In this document: positions 19,234 through 26,069 of the stretch, in pieces | Numbering within the stretch: the first letter of the stretch is position 1 | Layout of the letters: each line of letters opens with the position of its first letter | Assembly (NCBI GenBank): GCA_013153315.1 | Contig: JAADES010000027.1 | Coordinates: 1-32,232 of the forward strand | DNA length: 32,232 nucleotides | Direction: 5' to 3' | From: Aquificota bacterium | GTDB taxonomy: Bacteria > Aquificota > Aquificia > Aquificales > QOAS01 | The notes under the pieces: model-generated | Seen by the model: the letters and a program-made list of their open reading frames with translations, nothing else | Told to the model about the DNA's origin: nothing | The model's database searches: none | Made by a program: the position numbers and the translations under genes

Positions 19234-20172
19234 TTAATCCAAAAGTTGCAACCTTAGGTTGGTTTTAAAAATATCCCCAATAAAGTTTTCAGGGTTTATG
19301 GGCAAAGTAATTCTTGGGAAAAGAATACCATTCCAAAGTTCTATTATTTTGTCCTCCAACTCTAAAAATATTTTGCCCAGCCTTCCCACAAAGTCGGGTC
19401 TCGGTTCTATAACCAACAAACCTTTTTCGGGATAGTATCTCCACATTAAGTTCTCGTTCCAACCTGAAGTAGTTTCTTGGTCCGCAGCTTTTGCAAGCTT
19501 TCTTTGGGCCTTAAACTCTTTCAGTAAGGCGTTTATTTTTTGGGTTTCTTCCATTTCCTTTAGAACCATAGCCTGCAAGGTTCCATAGCGGCGGGCTTCC
19601 TCTTTTTTGAATTCTTTTTTTATACCCCCCCGAATTTTACCCGCCCCCTTGCGCCAGCCTTTATAAACTTCCCAAATTTCTTGAATTTTTCCTAAAGGAA
19701 TTTTTCCAACCTTCAAAACTACCCTATCCGGGAGAATTTGGGAAAACCAACTTAGGGGAAACCAAATAAACAACTTCGGTTGGGCTATATATACCTTCCG
19801 GTAAAGGTCTAAATCTTTCAACTCCTCGTTAGGGGACAAAATTTTTACCAAAACATCATCGGGAGTTGCAAACTGATAGAACTCCGAAAGGGGCACTAAT
19901 CTAACTTCCCCAACTTCTGGATTTATATCCCACACAACAAAAAGTAAAGGAAGCCCATCTATAGATGGTGTTATTTCAATTACATCCCCAACTTCTGGTT
20001 TTTCTGGAATTTTAAAATCCTTATTTAGTTCTTTTTCAATTTTTTCCTTGGGAAGGTTTACCTTTTCTTTTCCTTCAAGGTTGGTTTCCACAAAAATATC
20101 TTCCAAAGGGATATCTTCCAAGGGTTCCTTCATGAGTTTATAAAGTTCAAATAGTTCCTCTAGACGGTTCAT
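19234..20172 (-). CDS. calpT: CalpT-like MazF-fold protease target / anti-sigma factor
   Basis: 312 residues. Residues 58-160 resemble the SH3-like barrel of MazF/PemK (EVGDVIEITPSIDGLPLLFVV, RLVPLS), but the usual Arg of the MazF active loop is not evident, so toxin activity is unlikely. A basic helical region (165-225) and a small Ala/polar linker (KAADQETTSG, 228-237) lead to a C-terminal domain of about 80 residues. In the studied CalpL system CalpT is a MazF homologue cut by CalpL into about 23 and 10 kDa parts. A cut in this linker would give a C-terminal part near 9-10 kDa. That site is my inference. AAGGAGG precedes the ATG by about 10 nt, and the gene starts 2 bp after the sigma gene stop. 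Confidence 0.7.
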   Translation of the reverse strand: MNRLEELFELYKLMKEPLEDIPLEDIFVETNLEGKEKVNLPKEKIEKELNKDFKIPEKPEVGDVIEITPSIDGLPLLFVVWDINPEVGEVRLVPLSEFYQFATPDDVLVKILSPNEELKDLDLYRKVYIAQPKLFIWFPLSWFSQILPDRVVLKVGKIPLGKIQEIWEVYKGWRKGAGKIRGGIKKEFKKEEARRYGTLQAMVLKEMEETQKINALLKEFKAQRKLAKAADQETTSGWNENLMWRYYPEKGLLVIEPRPDFVGRLGKIFLELEDKIIELWNGILFPRITLPINPENFIGDIFKTNLRLQLLD

Positions 20173-20174
20173 TT

Positions 20175-20975
20175 TTATTTTTCCTCCTTACAGGTCTTTA
20201 AACGGAGTTGTTCGCACAGTTCGGACAGGTAATTAATCACAAAGGTTCTAACATCTTCGAGGTCAAATCCGTATTGGTCCCGTAAACGTTCGAGGAATTT
20301 TATAACCTTGTCCTTCTTTCGGGAAGCATCTTTATAAATTGCCGTTTGGCTTTTATTTCCCCACAAACACTTGTAAACTTCTTTCCCGTCCTTAAGAAGG
20401 AAATAACAAAAATATTTGAAATCCTCGGGAGGGACTTCTTTATGAAATATCTCCTTTAGGTGGATTATCTCTAAAGCTTCAATTTCCTTTTCCGGGAAGA
20501 TGGTTAAAATTTCTCCCTCCTTTAGACGCTGGGCAAATTCTTCCCCTTCGGGGGATTGTTGGATTTCTATATCTTCCACCACTAAAGTTTTTGTTTCTTT
20601 CCTCCAAAGGTCTATTAAAAAGTTCCTAACAAGGGTGTATAAATATCGCTTGCACTCAACCAGTTTGGTGATTAAAACTTCCAACCCGCGGCGGGTATTG
20701 GGAGAAACCAACTTTAGGATTAGTTCCGAAATTAAATCGTCCAAACATTGGGTGTAGTCAAGCCTTTTTTTGGAACAAATAGCCTCAACTAAATCGGATA
20801 CTTGAGAAAGATTTTGTTTTGCTTTTAAAGAAGTCGCCGCTTTAGCAGAAACAATTCTTATAACCCGTTTTAGTTGCGTTTGTAACATTAACCAGCTGTG
20901 GTTATCTAAAGTTTTATTTCTAATAAGTTCTGCAATAAGTTCACAAATATCTTTGTGGGAAGGCTCACCCATCAT
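20175..20975 (-). CDS. calpS: CalpS-like ECF-type sigma factor
   Basis: 266 residues. CLDDLISELILKLV (77-90) looks like sigma region 2.2, which binds core polymerase. YLYTLVRNFLIDLWRKETK (111-129) looks like region 2.3-2.4 (compare the common LYRIARNLLIDLLRR). Residues about 165-232 form a region-4-like helix-turn-helix (LKEIFHKEVPPEDF ... NKSQTAIYKDASRKKDKV). Position between the other genes and the order sigma-CalpT-CalpL match the known three-gene module, in which the sigma factor is held inactive until CalpT is cut. The start overlaps the upstream gene by 11 bp. ATG 20975 and 20972 are both possible, with GGGAGAG just upstream. The target promoters are unknown. Confidence 0.7.
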   Translation of the reverse strand: MMGEPSHKDICELIAELIRNKTLDNHSWLMLQTQLKRVIRIVSAKAATSLKAKQNLSQVSDLVEAICSKKRLDYTQCLDDLISELILKLVSPNTRRGLEVLITKLVECKRYLYTLVRNFLIDLWRKETKTLVVEDIEIQQSPEGEEFAQRLKEGEILTIFPEKEIEALEIIHLKEIFHKEVPPEDFKYFCYFLLKDGKEVYKCLWGNKSQTAIYKDASRKKDKVIKFLERLRDQYGFDLEDVRTFVINYLSELCEQLRLKTCKEEK

Positions 20976-21495
20976 TCTCTCCCGTATTAAATTTTTTTAA
21001 TTCAAAAGCAACAACTTGCTTAAGCCGTGGGTCGCAGGCTTCTTCGGGGCAAAAACCGCAAAATTCTGAGCACTCTAATAGTATCTCCTTGGCAAAACGA
21101 AATAAATAACACACCTGCCGCCCGTCCCTTAATTTAAAAACTTTAGAAGGTCGGGGAGAAATCCACCGACAGTTGGAATTGTTATTAAAGTTGCACTTTG
21201 AAAGGTCTATTTCTAAGCTTTCCTGAGTATGGAGATTTAAATCTATATCGGTTTGGCAATAGAAATTTTCCTCCGAAGTAGAAAGAAAAACAATAAAAAC
21301 CTCATTGGGTTCTTCCCTGTGAACAACCTTAAAAGGTCTTCTCTCTTTGAAATGCCAACCGAGGGGAGAGAAAGCTCTTTTTAAAAAATCCTTACAACGG
21401 TTTTCGAAAAAATATCCAAACCTGCAGGGTTTTATCCAATTTTTATTCTCACTTTGGAGATTTTCAAAAAGTTTTTCAAACTCGGGGTGTAACAT
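20965..21495 (-). CDS. Unrecognised cysteine-rich protein, first gene of the CalpL operon
   Basis: I do not recognise this 176-residue protein. It contains ten cysteines (24, 34, 80, 101, 109, 129, 142, 146, 149, 154), ending in CSEFCGFCPEEACD (C-x3-C-x2-C-x4-C). That spacing could hold zinc or an Fe-S cluster. The N-terminal half is basic and aromatic (GYFFENRCKDFLKRAF, GWHFKERRPFKV). No signal peptide or membrane segment is visible. Its stop overlaps the sigma factor start by 11 bp, so translation is probably coupled. This suggests a role in the same system, such as a second regulator of the sigma factor, a redox gate or an effector. The start ATG at 21495 has no Shine-Dalgarno and is next to a 7-bp inverted repeat. 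Confidence 0.7.
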   Translation of the reverse strand: MLHPEFEKLFENLQSENKNWIKPCRFGYFFENRCKDFLKRAFSPLGWHFKERRPFKVVHREEPNEVFIVFLSTSEENFYCQTDIDLNLHTQESLEIDLSKCNFNNNSNCRWISPRPSKVFKLRDGRQVCYLFRFAKEILLECSEFCGFCPEEACDPRLKQVVAFELKKFNTGENDG

Positions 21496-21503
21496 AAAAA
21501 TAA

Positions 21504-21523
21504 TTTTCCCGAATTAGGGAAAA
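21504..21523. repeat. Inverted repeat 8 bp upstream of the CalpL operon (candidate operator)
   Basis: TTTTCCC-GAATTA-GGGAAAA is a perfect 7-bp inverted repeat with a 6-nt centre, ending 8 bp before the ATG of the first operon gene. It lies in the 97-bp divergent gap shared with minD. It could be an operator or part of a promoter; a terminator role is unlikely at this position. Confidence 0.5.
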
Positions 21524-21592
21524 ATTTAGACCTCTTTGCAATTTATAAAAACAATCTTTAAACCTAATAAAGTTTGTTTAAAGGAGGAAATA

Positions 21593-22384
21593 ATGCCCGC
21601 AAAGGTTTATGTAATAACATCGGGAAAAGGTGGTGTCGGAAAATCTACCACCACCGCAAATATAGCGACCGCCCTGGCAAAGTTGGGAAAAAAAGTCCTG
21701 GCCATAGACGCAGATATCGGTCTTAGGAACTTGGACATGCTATTAGGTTTAGAAAACAGAATTGTTTACGACATTTTAGACGTTGTGGAAGGGCGGGTTC
21801 CACCCGATAAGGCCTTTGTAAAAGACAAACACGGCCTGCCTCTATATCTGCTGCCAGCCAACCAAACCAAAAACAAAGATGCAATAACCGAAGAGCAAAT
21901 GGTGGCTCTGGTAAAAACACTAAAAGAAAACTACGATTTTGACTACATACTAATCGACTCTCCCGCGGGTATCGAGCAGGGTTTTAAAAACGCCGCCGCT
22001 CCCGCCGATGCGGCCTTAATTGTGGTAAACCCCGAAGTTTCATCGGTTCGCGATGCCGACCGCGTGGTAGGTCTGCTGGAAAATATGGGCAAAAATGAAA
22101 TGTATCTGGTAATCAACCGAATTAACTGGAAAAAAGTAAAAAAAGGCGAAATGATGTCGGTTGAAGATATAGAAGAGATTATTAAACTGCCCGTAATAGG
22201 CGTTATCCCCGACGAAGAAAAAATGGTTGATTTCACCAACAAAGGGGAACCTATCGTTTTGCACGAAAAATACGACGCAGCCAAAGCTTTTATGGACATA
22301 GCCCGCCGTTTAACAGGGGAAAATGTCCCTCTAAAGTTCTACGGCATGAAAAAAGGATTGTTAGGTTTTCTGTTCGGCGATTAA
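21593..22384 (+). CDS. minD: Septum-site determining ATPase MinD
   Basis: About 263 residues from ATG 21593, chosen because AAGGAGG lies 5 nt upstream. The track start (TTG 21536) adds 19 residues with no family match. KGGVGKSTTTAN is the deviant Walker A with the signature Lys, ADIGLRNLDMLLG and DYILIDSPAGIEQGF follow, and the C-terminal KKGLLGFLFGD is the amphipathic membrane-targeting helix. MinD binds the membrane with ATP and positions the division site together with MinC and MinE. minE follows after 57 bp; minC is not here. Confidence 0.97.
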   Translation: MPAKVYVITSGKGGVGKSTTTANIATALAKLGKKVLAIDADIGLRNLDMLLGLENRIVYDILDVVEGRVPPDKAFVKDKHGLPLYLLPANQTKNKDAITEEQMVALVKTLKENYDFDYILIDSPAGIEQGFKNAAAPADAALIVVNPEVSSVRDADRVVGLLENMGKNEMYLVINRINWKKVKKGEMMSVEDIEEIIKLPVIGVIPDEEKMVDFTNKGEPIVLHEKYDAAKAFMDIARRLTGENVPLKFYGMKKGLLGFLFGD

Positions 22385-22441
22385 TCGAAAACCCTCGATA
22401 GAGGCCTTACGGTTATTCGGCATAAAAAGGAGGTTTGTATT

Positions 22442-22696
22442 ATGGGAATATTGGATTTTCTCTTCGGAAAACGCTCTTCCAGTGCAAAGGAAGCCAAAAA
22501 AAGGCTTATGATGGTTCTCGAATACGAACGGAAAAAACTTCCCCCCAACTTTGCCGAACTATTGAAGAAAGACCTTATAGAAGTTTTTTCCAAATATCCC
22601 CAATTTGATGTATCCAACATAGAGGTGGAAATAAAGAAAAATCCCCAACACAATACGGAGGAACTTTGGATAGCTATACCTTTTAAGGAAAATTAA
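22442..22696 (+). CDS. minE: Division topological specificity factor MinE
   Basis: 84 residues, normal for MinE. The N-terminal MGILDFLFGK is the membrane-targeting segment, followed by SAKEAKKRLMMVLEYER (the MinD-binding helix) and a C-terminal beta/helix domain (DVSNIEVEIKK). It stimulates MinD ATPase and drives Min oscillation. AAGGAGG lies about 9 nt before the ATG. It is co-directional with minD and almost certainly in one transcript. Its end is only 3 bp from the convergent hypA stop. Confidence 0.95.
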   Translation: MGILDFLFGKRSSSAKEAKKRLMMVLEYERKKLPPNFAELLKKDLIEVFSKYPQFDVSNIEVEIKKNPQHNTEELWIAIPFKEN

Positions 22697-22699
22697 ACC

Positions 22700-23053
22700 T
22701 TAATCGTCGCTTTCCATTTCAAGGCTTTTTAAATACAACTCCTGACCCCCTATTATTTCGGTATTTAGTGAACCGCAATTGGGACACTTCCGCGAAAGTT
22801 TTTCCCCCATGGTGGAAGTTTTTCCGCAATCTCTGCATTGGATTTTTAAATCTTCCATTTCAATAACCAGCTCGGCCTCTTCGCAAATTGTTTTTTCCTT
22901 GAAGGTATCGAAGGCCAGCTGAAGCAGGTCAGGCTCTATACCCGATAACCTACCTACACCAACAACAACCTTAGTCACTTTTTTTGCGCCATATTGGCGG
23001 GCATAATCCTCTATAAGGTTCATAAGGGAGGAAACTATAGAAAACTCGTGCAT
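22700..23053 (-). CDS. hypA: Hydrogenase maturation nickel chaperone HypA
   Basis: 117 residues. MHEFSIVSSL gives the N-terminal His2 nickel ligand, and CRDCG with CPNCGS forms the zinc site. Together these are diagnostic for HypA. It delivers nickel to [NiFe]-hydrogenase (or urease) with HypB. No other hyp or hydrogenase gene is nearby, consistent with a dispersed genome. TAAGAT lies 8 nt before the ATG, with no Shine-Dalgarno. Its presence implies the host has a NiFe-hydrogenase. Confidence 0.95.
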   Translation of the reverse strand: MHEFSIVSSLMNLIEDYARQYGAKKVTKVVVGVGRLSGIEPDLLQLAFDTFKEKTICEEAELVIEMEDLKIQCRDCGKTSTMGEKLSRKCPNCGSLNTEIIGGQELYLKSLEMESDD

Positions 23054-23061
23054 GCAAGCTT

Positions 23062-23067
23062 ATCTTA
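23062..23067 (-). promoter_or_regulatory. Candidate -10 box of hypA
   Basis: TAAGAT on the minus strand ends 8 nt before the hypA ATG. It is the same hexamer as upstream of ilvC. Confidence 0.35.
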
Positions 23068-23090
23068 CGGCACTAATCTTTTAAAAGGTT

Positions 23091-24212
23091 TTAAGCGGCA
23101 TTTTCCATTAATTTTTTAAACTCTTTAAAAATGTAATAACTGTCGTGGGGGCCGGGAGAAGCTTCGGGATGGTATTGAACGCTCAATATAGGCAGTTTAG
23201 AATGCCTCATACCCTCTAAAGTGTTATCCAAAAGATTTATATGGGTTATTTCCATTTCTTTGGGAAGTGTATTTTCGTCAACCGCAAAGTTGTGGTTTTG
23301 GGCGGTTATTTCCACGTGGCCGGTTAGAAGGTTTTTAACCGGGTGGTTTCCACCGTGATGACCAAATTTCAGCTTGTAGGTTTTAGCGCCCAAGGCCAAG
23401 CCTATTATTTGGTGGCCTAAGCAAATTCCCATAACCGGCTTTTTTCCAAAGAAGTGCTTTGCCAGCTCTATACCGTAAACCACATTTTCGGGGTCTCCCG
23501 GCCCGTTGGACAAGAATATTCCGTCGGGATTGAGTTTTTCTATTTCTTCGAAGGGCAGATTGGGAGGCAAGACCGCTACCCTGCAGCCTTCGGAAACAAA
23601 ACGCCGCAATATGTTGTATTTAACGCCAAAATCAACCACGGCCACCAGCGGGCGGTCGTTAAGTTTTTTTCTATAGCCTTTATATAAATCCCAGTCTGCG
23701 ATATCCCAATAGTAAATATCGCGGGTGGCAACTTTGGAAACCAAATCCTGTTTTGATATATCGGGAATATTTCGGGCTTTTGCCACAACGCTTTTAGGGT
23801 CTAAATCCTCGGTTGAAATAACTCCCCTTATAACCCCTCTCTCTCGAATTTTCTTAACCAAGGCACGGGTATCTATTCCCCAAATTCCAACCACTCCGTA
23901 TTCTCTTAGGTAGCTATTTAAGTCTTTTTTTGCCCTCCAGTTGGAGACTATAGGCGAAAGCTCTTTGATTACAAAACCGTTAACTTGCACTTTGTCGCTC
24001 TCGATATCTTCATCGTTTACCCCGTAGTTGCCTATTTGGGTGTAGGTCATCGTTACTATTTGACCTTTGTAGGAAGGGTCGGTAAGTATTTCTTGGTAAC
24101 CTGTCATGGAGGTATTAAAAACCACTTCCCCCCCGGTCTCTCCTTCCGCCCCTAAGGAGTAGCCTATAAAAACCGTTCCATCTTCCAATCCGAGGATAGC
24201 CTTTTTAAACAT
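23091..24212 (-). CDS. carA: Carbamoyl-phosphate synthase small subunit
   Basis: 373 residues. The N-terminal part has DGTVFIGYSLG, FNTSMTGYQEILTDPSY and GVVGIWGIDTRALVK. The class I glutaminase part has LSNGPGDPEN, VMGICLGHQIIGLALG with the catalytic Cys, and SVQYHPEASPGPHD with His and Glu. It supplies ammonia from glutamine to CarB for pyrimidine and arginine synthesis. carB is not adjacent. It is divergent from the uracil-DNA glycosylase gene with only 31 bp between start codons. Confidence 0.97.
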   Translation of the reverse strand: MFKKAILGLEDGTVFIGYSLGAEGETGGEVVFNTSMTGYQEILTDPSYKGQIVTMTYTQIGNYGVNDEDIESDKVQVNGFVIKELSPIVSNWRAKKDLNSYLREYGVVGIWGIDTRALVKKIRERGVIRGVISTEDLDPKSVVAKARNIPDISKQDLVSKVATRDIYYWDIADWDLYKGYRKKLNDRPLVAVVDFGVKYNILRRFVSEGCRVAVLPPNLPFEEIEKLNPDGIFLSNGPGDPENVVYGIELAKHFFGKKPVMGICLGHQIIGLALGAKTYKLKFGHHGGNHPVKNLLTGHVEITAQNHNFAVDENTLPKEMEITHINLLDNTLEGMRHSKLPILSVQYHPEASPGPHDSYYIFKEFKKLMENAA

Positions 24213-24243
24213 CCTAAAAAGGGTTTATTCTATTTTTCCTTTT

Positions 24244-25014
24244 ATGTCCGACCAAAGCTTGAAAGCTATCTTAAAACTTCTAAAGGAGTTAGGTTTTGAT
24301 GAGTTTTACCTACCCAAGGAAATTGATAATGTCCCACCGTTGGAAATTAACAAAACTGTTCCAAAAGAAGAAAGACCTAATAATCAACCTTCTACGGGAC
24401 AAGAAACAGAAGCCCAAAAAGGGGAAGAGAATAAAAACTTACCCGATAAGGTAGTTCTATTAGACAAACTCTACGAGGAAAATAAAAATTGTTGCCGTTG
24501 TGAGTTGTGTAAAAATCGAACCAAAATAGTGTTTTACGATGGCGACCCCCATTCCAAGGTTATGTTTGTAGGGGAAGCCCCCGGGGAGGACGAAGATAAA
24601 CAAGGAAAACCTTTTGTTGGGCGGGCGGGACAATACCTAAATAGGGTTTTGGAAAAACTTAACTGGGATAGGTCAAAAATTTACATAACAAATGTGTGTA
24701 AATGCCGTCCGCCCGGAAATAGAAAGCCAAAACCGTTGGAAATGCAAACCTGCATGTCGGTTTTCTTAAAAAAGGAACTTCAAATAGTCAAACCTAAGGT
24801 AGTCTGCTGTTTAGGGGCTACCGCAGCCGAAGCTTTTTTAGGTAAACAGGTTAGGATAACCAAAGAGAGAGGAAAATTTATGCCAAATCCTCTCTTTATG
24901 GAAAGTAAGCTCTTTTTGACCTACCACCCGGCTTATGTTTTAAGAAACCCATCGGCAGGAAAAATTTTCGAGGAAGACCTTAAAAGGCTAAAGGAATTTG
25001 TGGAAAACCTTTAA
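24244..25014 (+). CDS. Family 4 (Fe-S) uracil-DNA glycosylase
   Basis: 256 residues. The catalytic region starts near residue 80. CRCELC contributes Cys86 and Cys89, and Cys154 and Cys170 complete a C-x2-C...C-x15-C pattern typical of the [4Fe-4S] cluster in thermophile UDGs. GEAPGEDEDKQGKPFVGRAG is motif A and TYHPAYVLRN is motif B with the catalytic His. The enzyme removes uracil from DNA, important where cytosine deaminates rapidly at high temperature. Residues 25-70 are a polar, low-complexity linker after a short helical N-terminus, longer than the minimal family form of about 200 residues. A possible TATTTT lies near the ATG. Confidence 0.93.
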   Translation: MSDQSLKAILKLLKELGFDEFYLPKEIDNVPPLEINKTVPKEERPNNQPSTGQETEAQKGEENKNLPDKVVLLDKLYEENKNCCRCELCKNRTKIVFYDGDPHSKVMFVGEAPGEDEDKQGKPFVGRAGQYLNRVLEKLNWDRSKIYITNVCKCRPPGNRKPKPLEMQTCMSVFLKKELQIVKPKVVCCLGATAAEAFLGKQVRITKERGKFMPNPLFMESKLFLTYHPAYVLRNPSAGKIFEEDLKRLKEFVENL

Positions 25015-25035
25015 AGGTTATTCATAACCTTTTTC
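25013..25035 (+). terminator. Terminator of the uracil-DNA glycosylase gene
   Basis: AAAGGTTAT-TC-ATAACCTTT is a perfect 9-bp inverted repeat followed by more T. It begins in the glycosylase stop codon and contains the stop of the convergent DUF507 gene, so it does double duty in a 3-bp gap. Confidence 0.6.
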
Positions 25036-25569
25036 CTTCATAACCTCGGCGAGGTATTTTCTATAGATAAAGTTCCAATCGTCGCTTCCTATTAAAATGT
25101 TCCTCTTTAAGGCTTCTTCTTCGGCTCGTTTCATAGCCTCGTTTTCTATGGCCTTTTGCTCGGCAACAGCCTCGCGGATTATCTTCGCCATTTTCTTTCT
25201 TATGTTGTAAGGTTCGTCGTATATTTCTATTTCGTCGTCTTCCATTATCCAATCCATTATTCGGCGGGCTATTTGATTTGCCCTTTCGAAGGGATTTAAA
25301 TGGATATTCCTTTCTTCGGCCAACTTCCTTTTTATTAAAGCCACCGCACGGACACTATCGAGACCCGTTTCGTCCAGCAGATGGAGGTTGTCCTTTAGAA
25401 TTTTCTTTGCATCCTCTATAAGTTGCTTTTCCTCCTTTTGGGCTTCCTCAAATATTTGTTTGACCTTGAAAACAAAAGTATCTTTATCAACTTCCACAAC
25501 TTGGGTTTCAACCAGCTCTTGCACCAAACGGTTTATTGTTTTTTCTAAAATTTTGGGGTGTAGTCTCAT
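25018..25569 (-). CDS. DUF507 family protein
   Basis: The 183 residues match the DUF507 pattern: an N-terminal MRLHPKILEKTINRLVQEL and a C-terminal RNILIGSDDWNFIYRKYLAEVMKEKGYE, joined by long charged helices. The family is known from Aquificota and some Deltaproteobacteria; no function is established. It is soluble, with no signal peptide. GGGAGAAAAT gives a modest ribosome-binding site. It starts 24 bp after atpC on the same strand and probably shares its transcript. Confidence 0.75.
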   Translation of the reverse strand: MRLHPKILEKTINRLVQELVETQVVEVDKDTFVFKVKQIFEEAQKEEKQLIEDAKKILKDNLHLLDETGLDSVRAVALIKRKLAEERNIHLNPFERANQIARRIMDWIMEDDEIEIYDEPYNIRKKMAKIIREAVAEQKAIENEAMKRAEEEALKRNILIGSDDWNFIYRKYLAEVMKEKGYE

Positions 25570-25593
25570 TATTTTCTCCCGCGAAGAGAGGGT

Positions 25594-25986
25594 TTATTTT
25601 TTTATAACCAAAGCGAGTAGAGTTTCTAAAATTTCCCTTTCTTTTTCTATAGCTTCCATCTCTTCACGGGTTTTTGCCGCCGCCAGCTTTTTAACAACCT
25701 CTTCATATTTTTTCTTAATTTCGCCGGGGTCTATTTCACCGATGGGGGTAGCCTCTTCGGCCAAAATAGTGACCTTTTTGGGGGTTATATCTACAAAACC
25801 TTCGGTTACAAAATAACCCTCTTCCTTTTTGCCGTCAAAATAGACCAACCCCGGTTTTAGGGCCGACATTAGATACATGTGATTTTCCAAAACACCAACC
25901 TCTCCCTCTTCGGTGGGTATGTTAACCAGTTCAACTTCTCGAGCAAAGGCGTAACCTTTAGGGGTTACAATTTCAACCTTTATCAT
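25594..25986 (-). CDS. atpC: F-type ATP synthase epsilon subunit
   Basis: 130 residues with the N-terminal beta-sandwich (EIVTPKGYAFAREVELVNIPTEEGEVGVLENHMYLMSALKPG) and the C-terminal helical hairpin (EEVVKKLAAAKTREEMEAIEKERE). It sits in the central stalk of F1 and regulates ATP hydrolysis. The other atp genes are absent here, although atpC usually follows atpD. Dispersed atp genes are known in Aquificota. TATAAT lies 10 nt before the ATG. Confidence 0.95.
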   Translation of the reverse strand: MIKVEIVTPKGYAFAREVELVNIPTEEGEVGVLENHMYLMSALKPGLVYFDGKKEEGYFVTEGFVDITPKKVTILAEEATPIGEIDPGEIKKKYEEVVKKLAAAKTREEMEAIEKEREILETLLALVIKK

Positions 25987-25996
25987 AAAAGTTAGG

Positions 25997-26002
25997 ATTA
26001 TA
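25997..26002 (-). promoter_or_regulatory. -10 element of atpC-DUF507
   Basis: A perfect TATAAT on the minus strand, 10 nt before the atpC ATG. Transcription would start about 3-4 nt before the start codon, leaving no room for a Shine-Dalgarno. Confidence 0.5.
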
Positions 26003-26069
26003 AGACCAACCTTTTTGGTGAAAGCTAAACAAATAAAGCGCCTTTAGAAGGAGGTTAAATTAATTCCCG

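Noticed and set aside
21536-21592. 19-residue N-terminal extension of MinD from TTG 21536
   Set aside because: AAGGAGG stands 5 nt before ATG 21593, and MPAKVYVITSGKGG is the normal MinD start.
22683-22703. TTAAGG-N9-CCTTAA as a minE terminator
   Set aside because: The stem is AT-rich and no T tract follows, so it does not meet the usual criteria.
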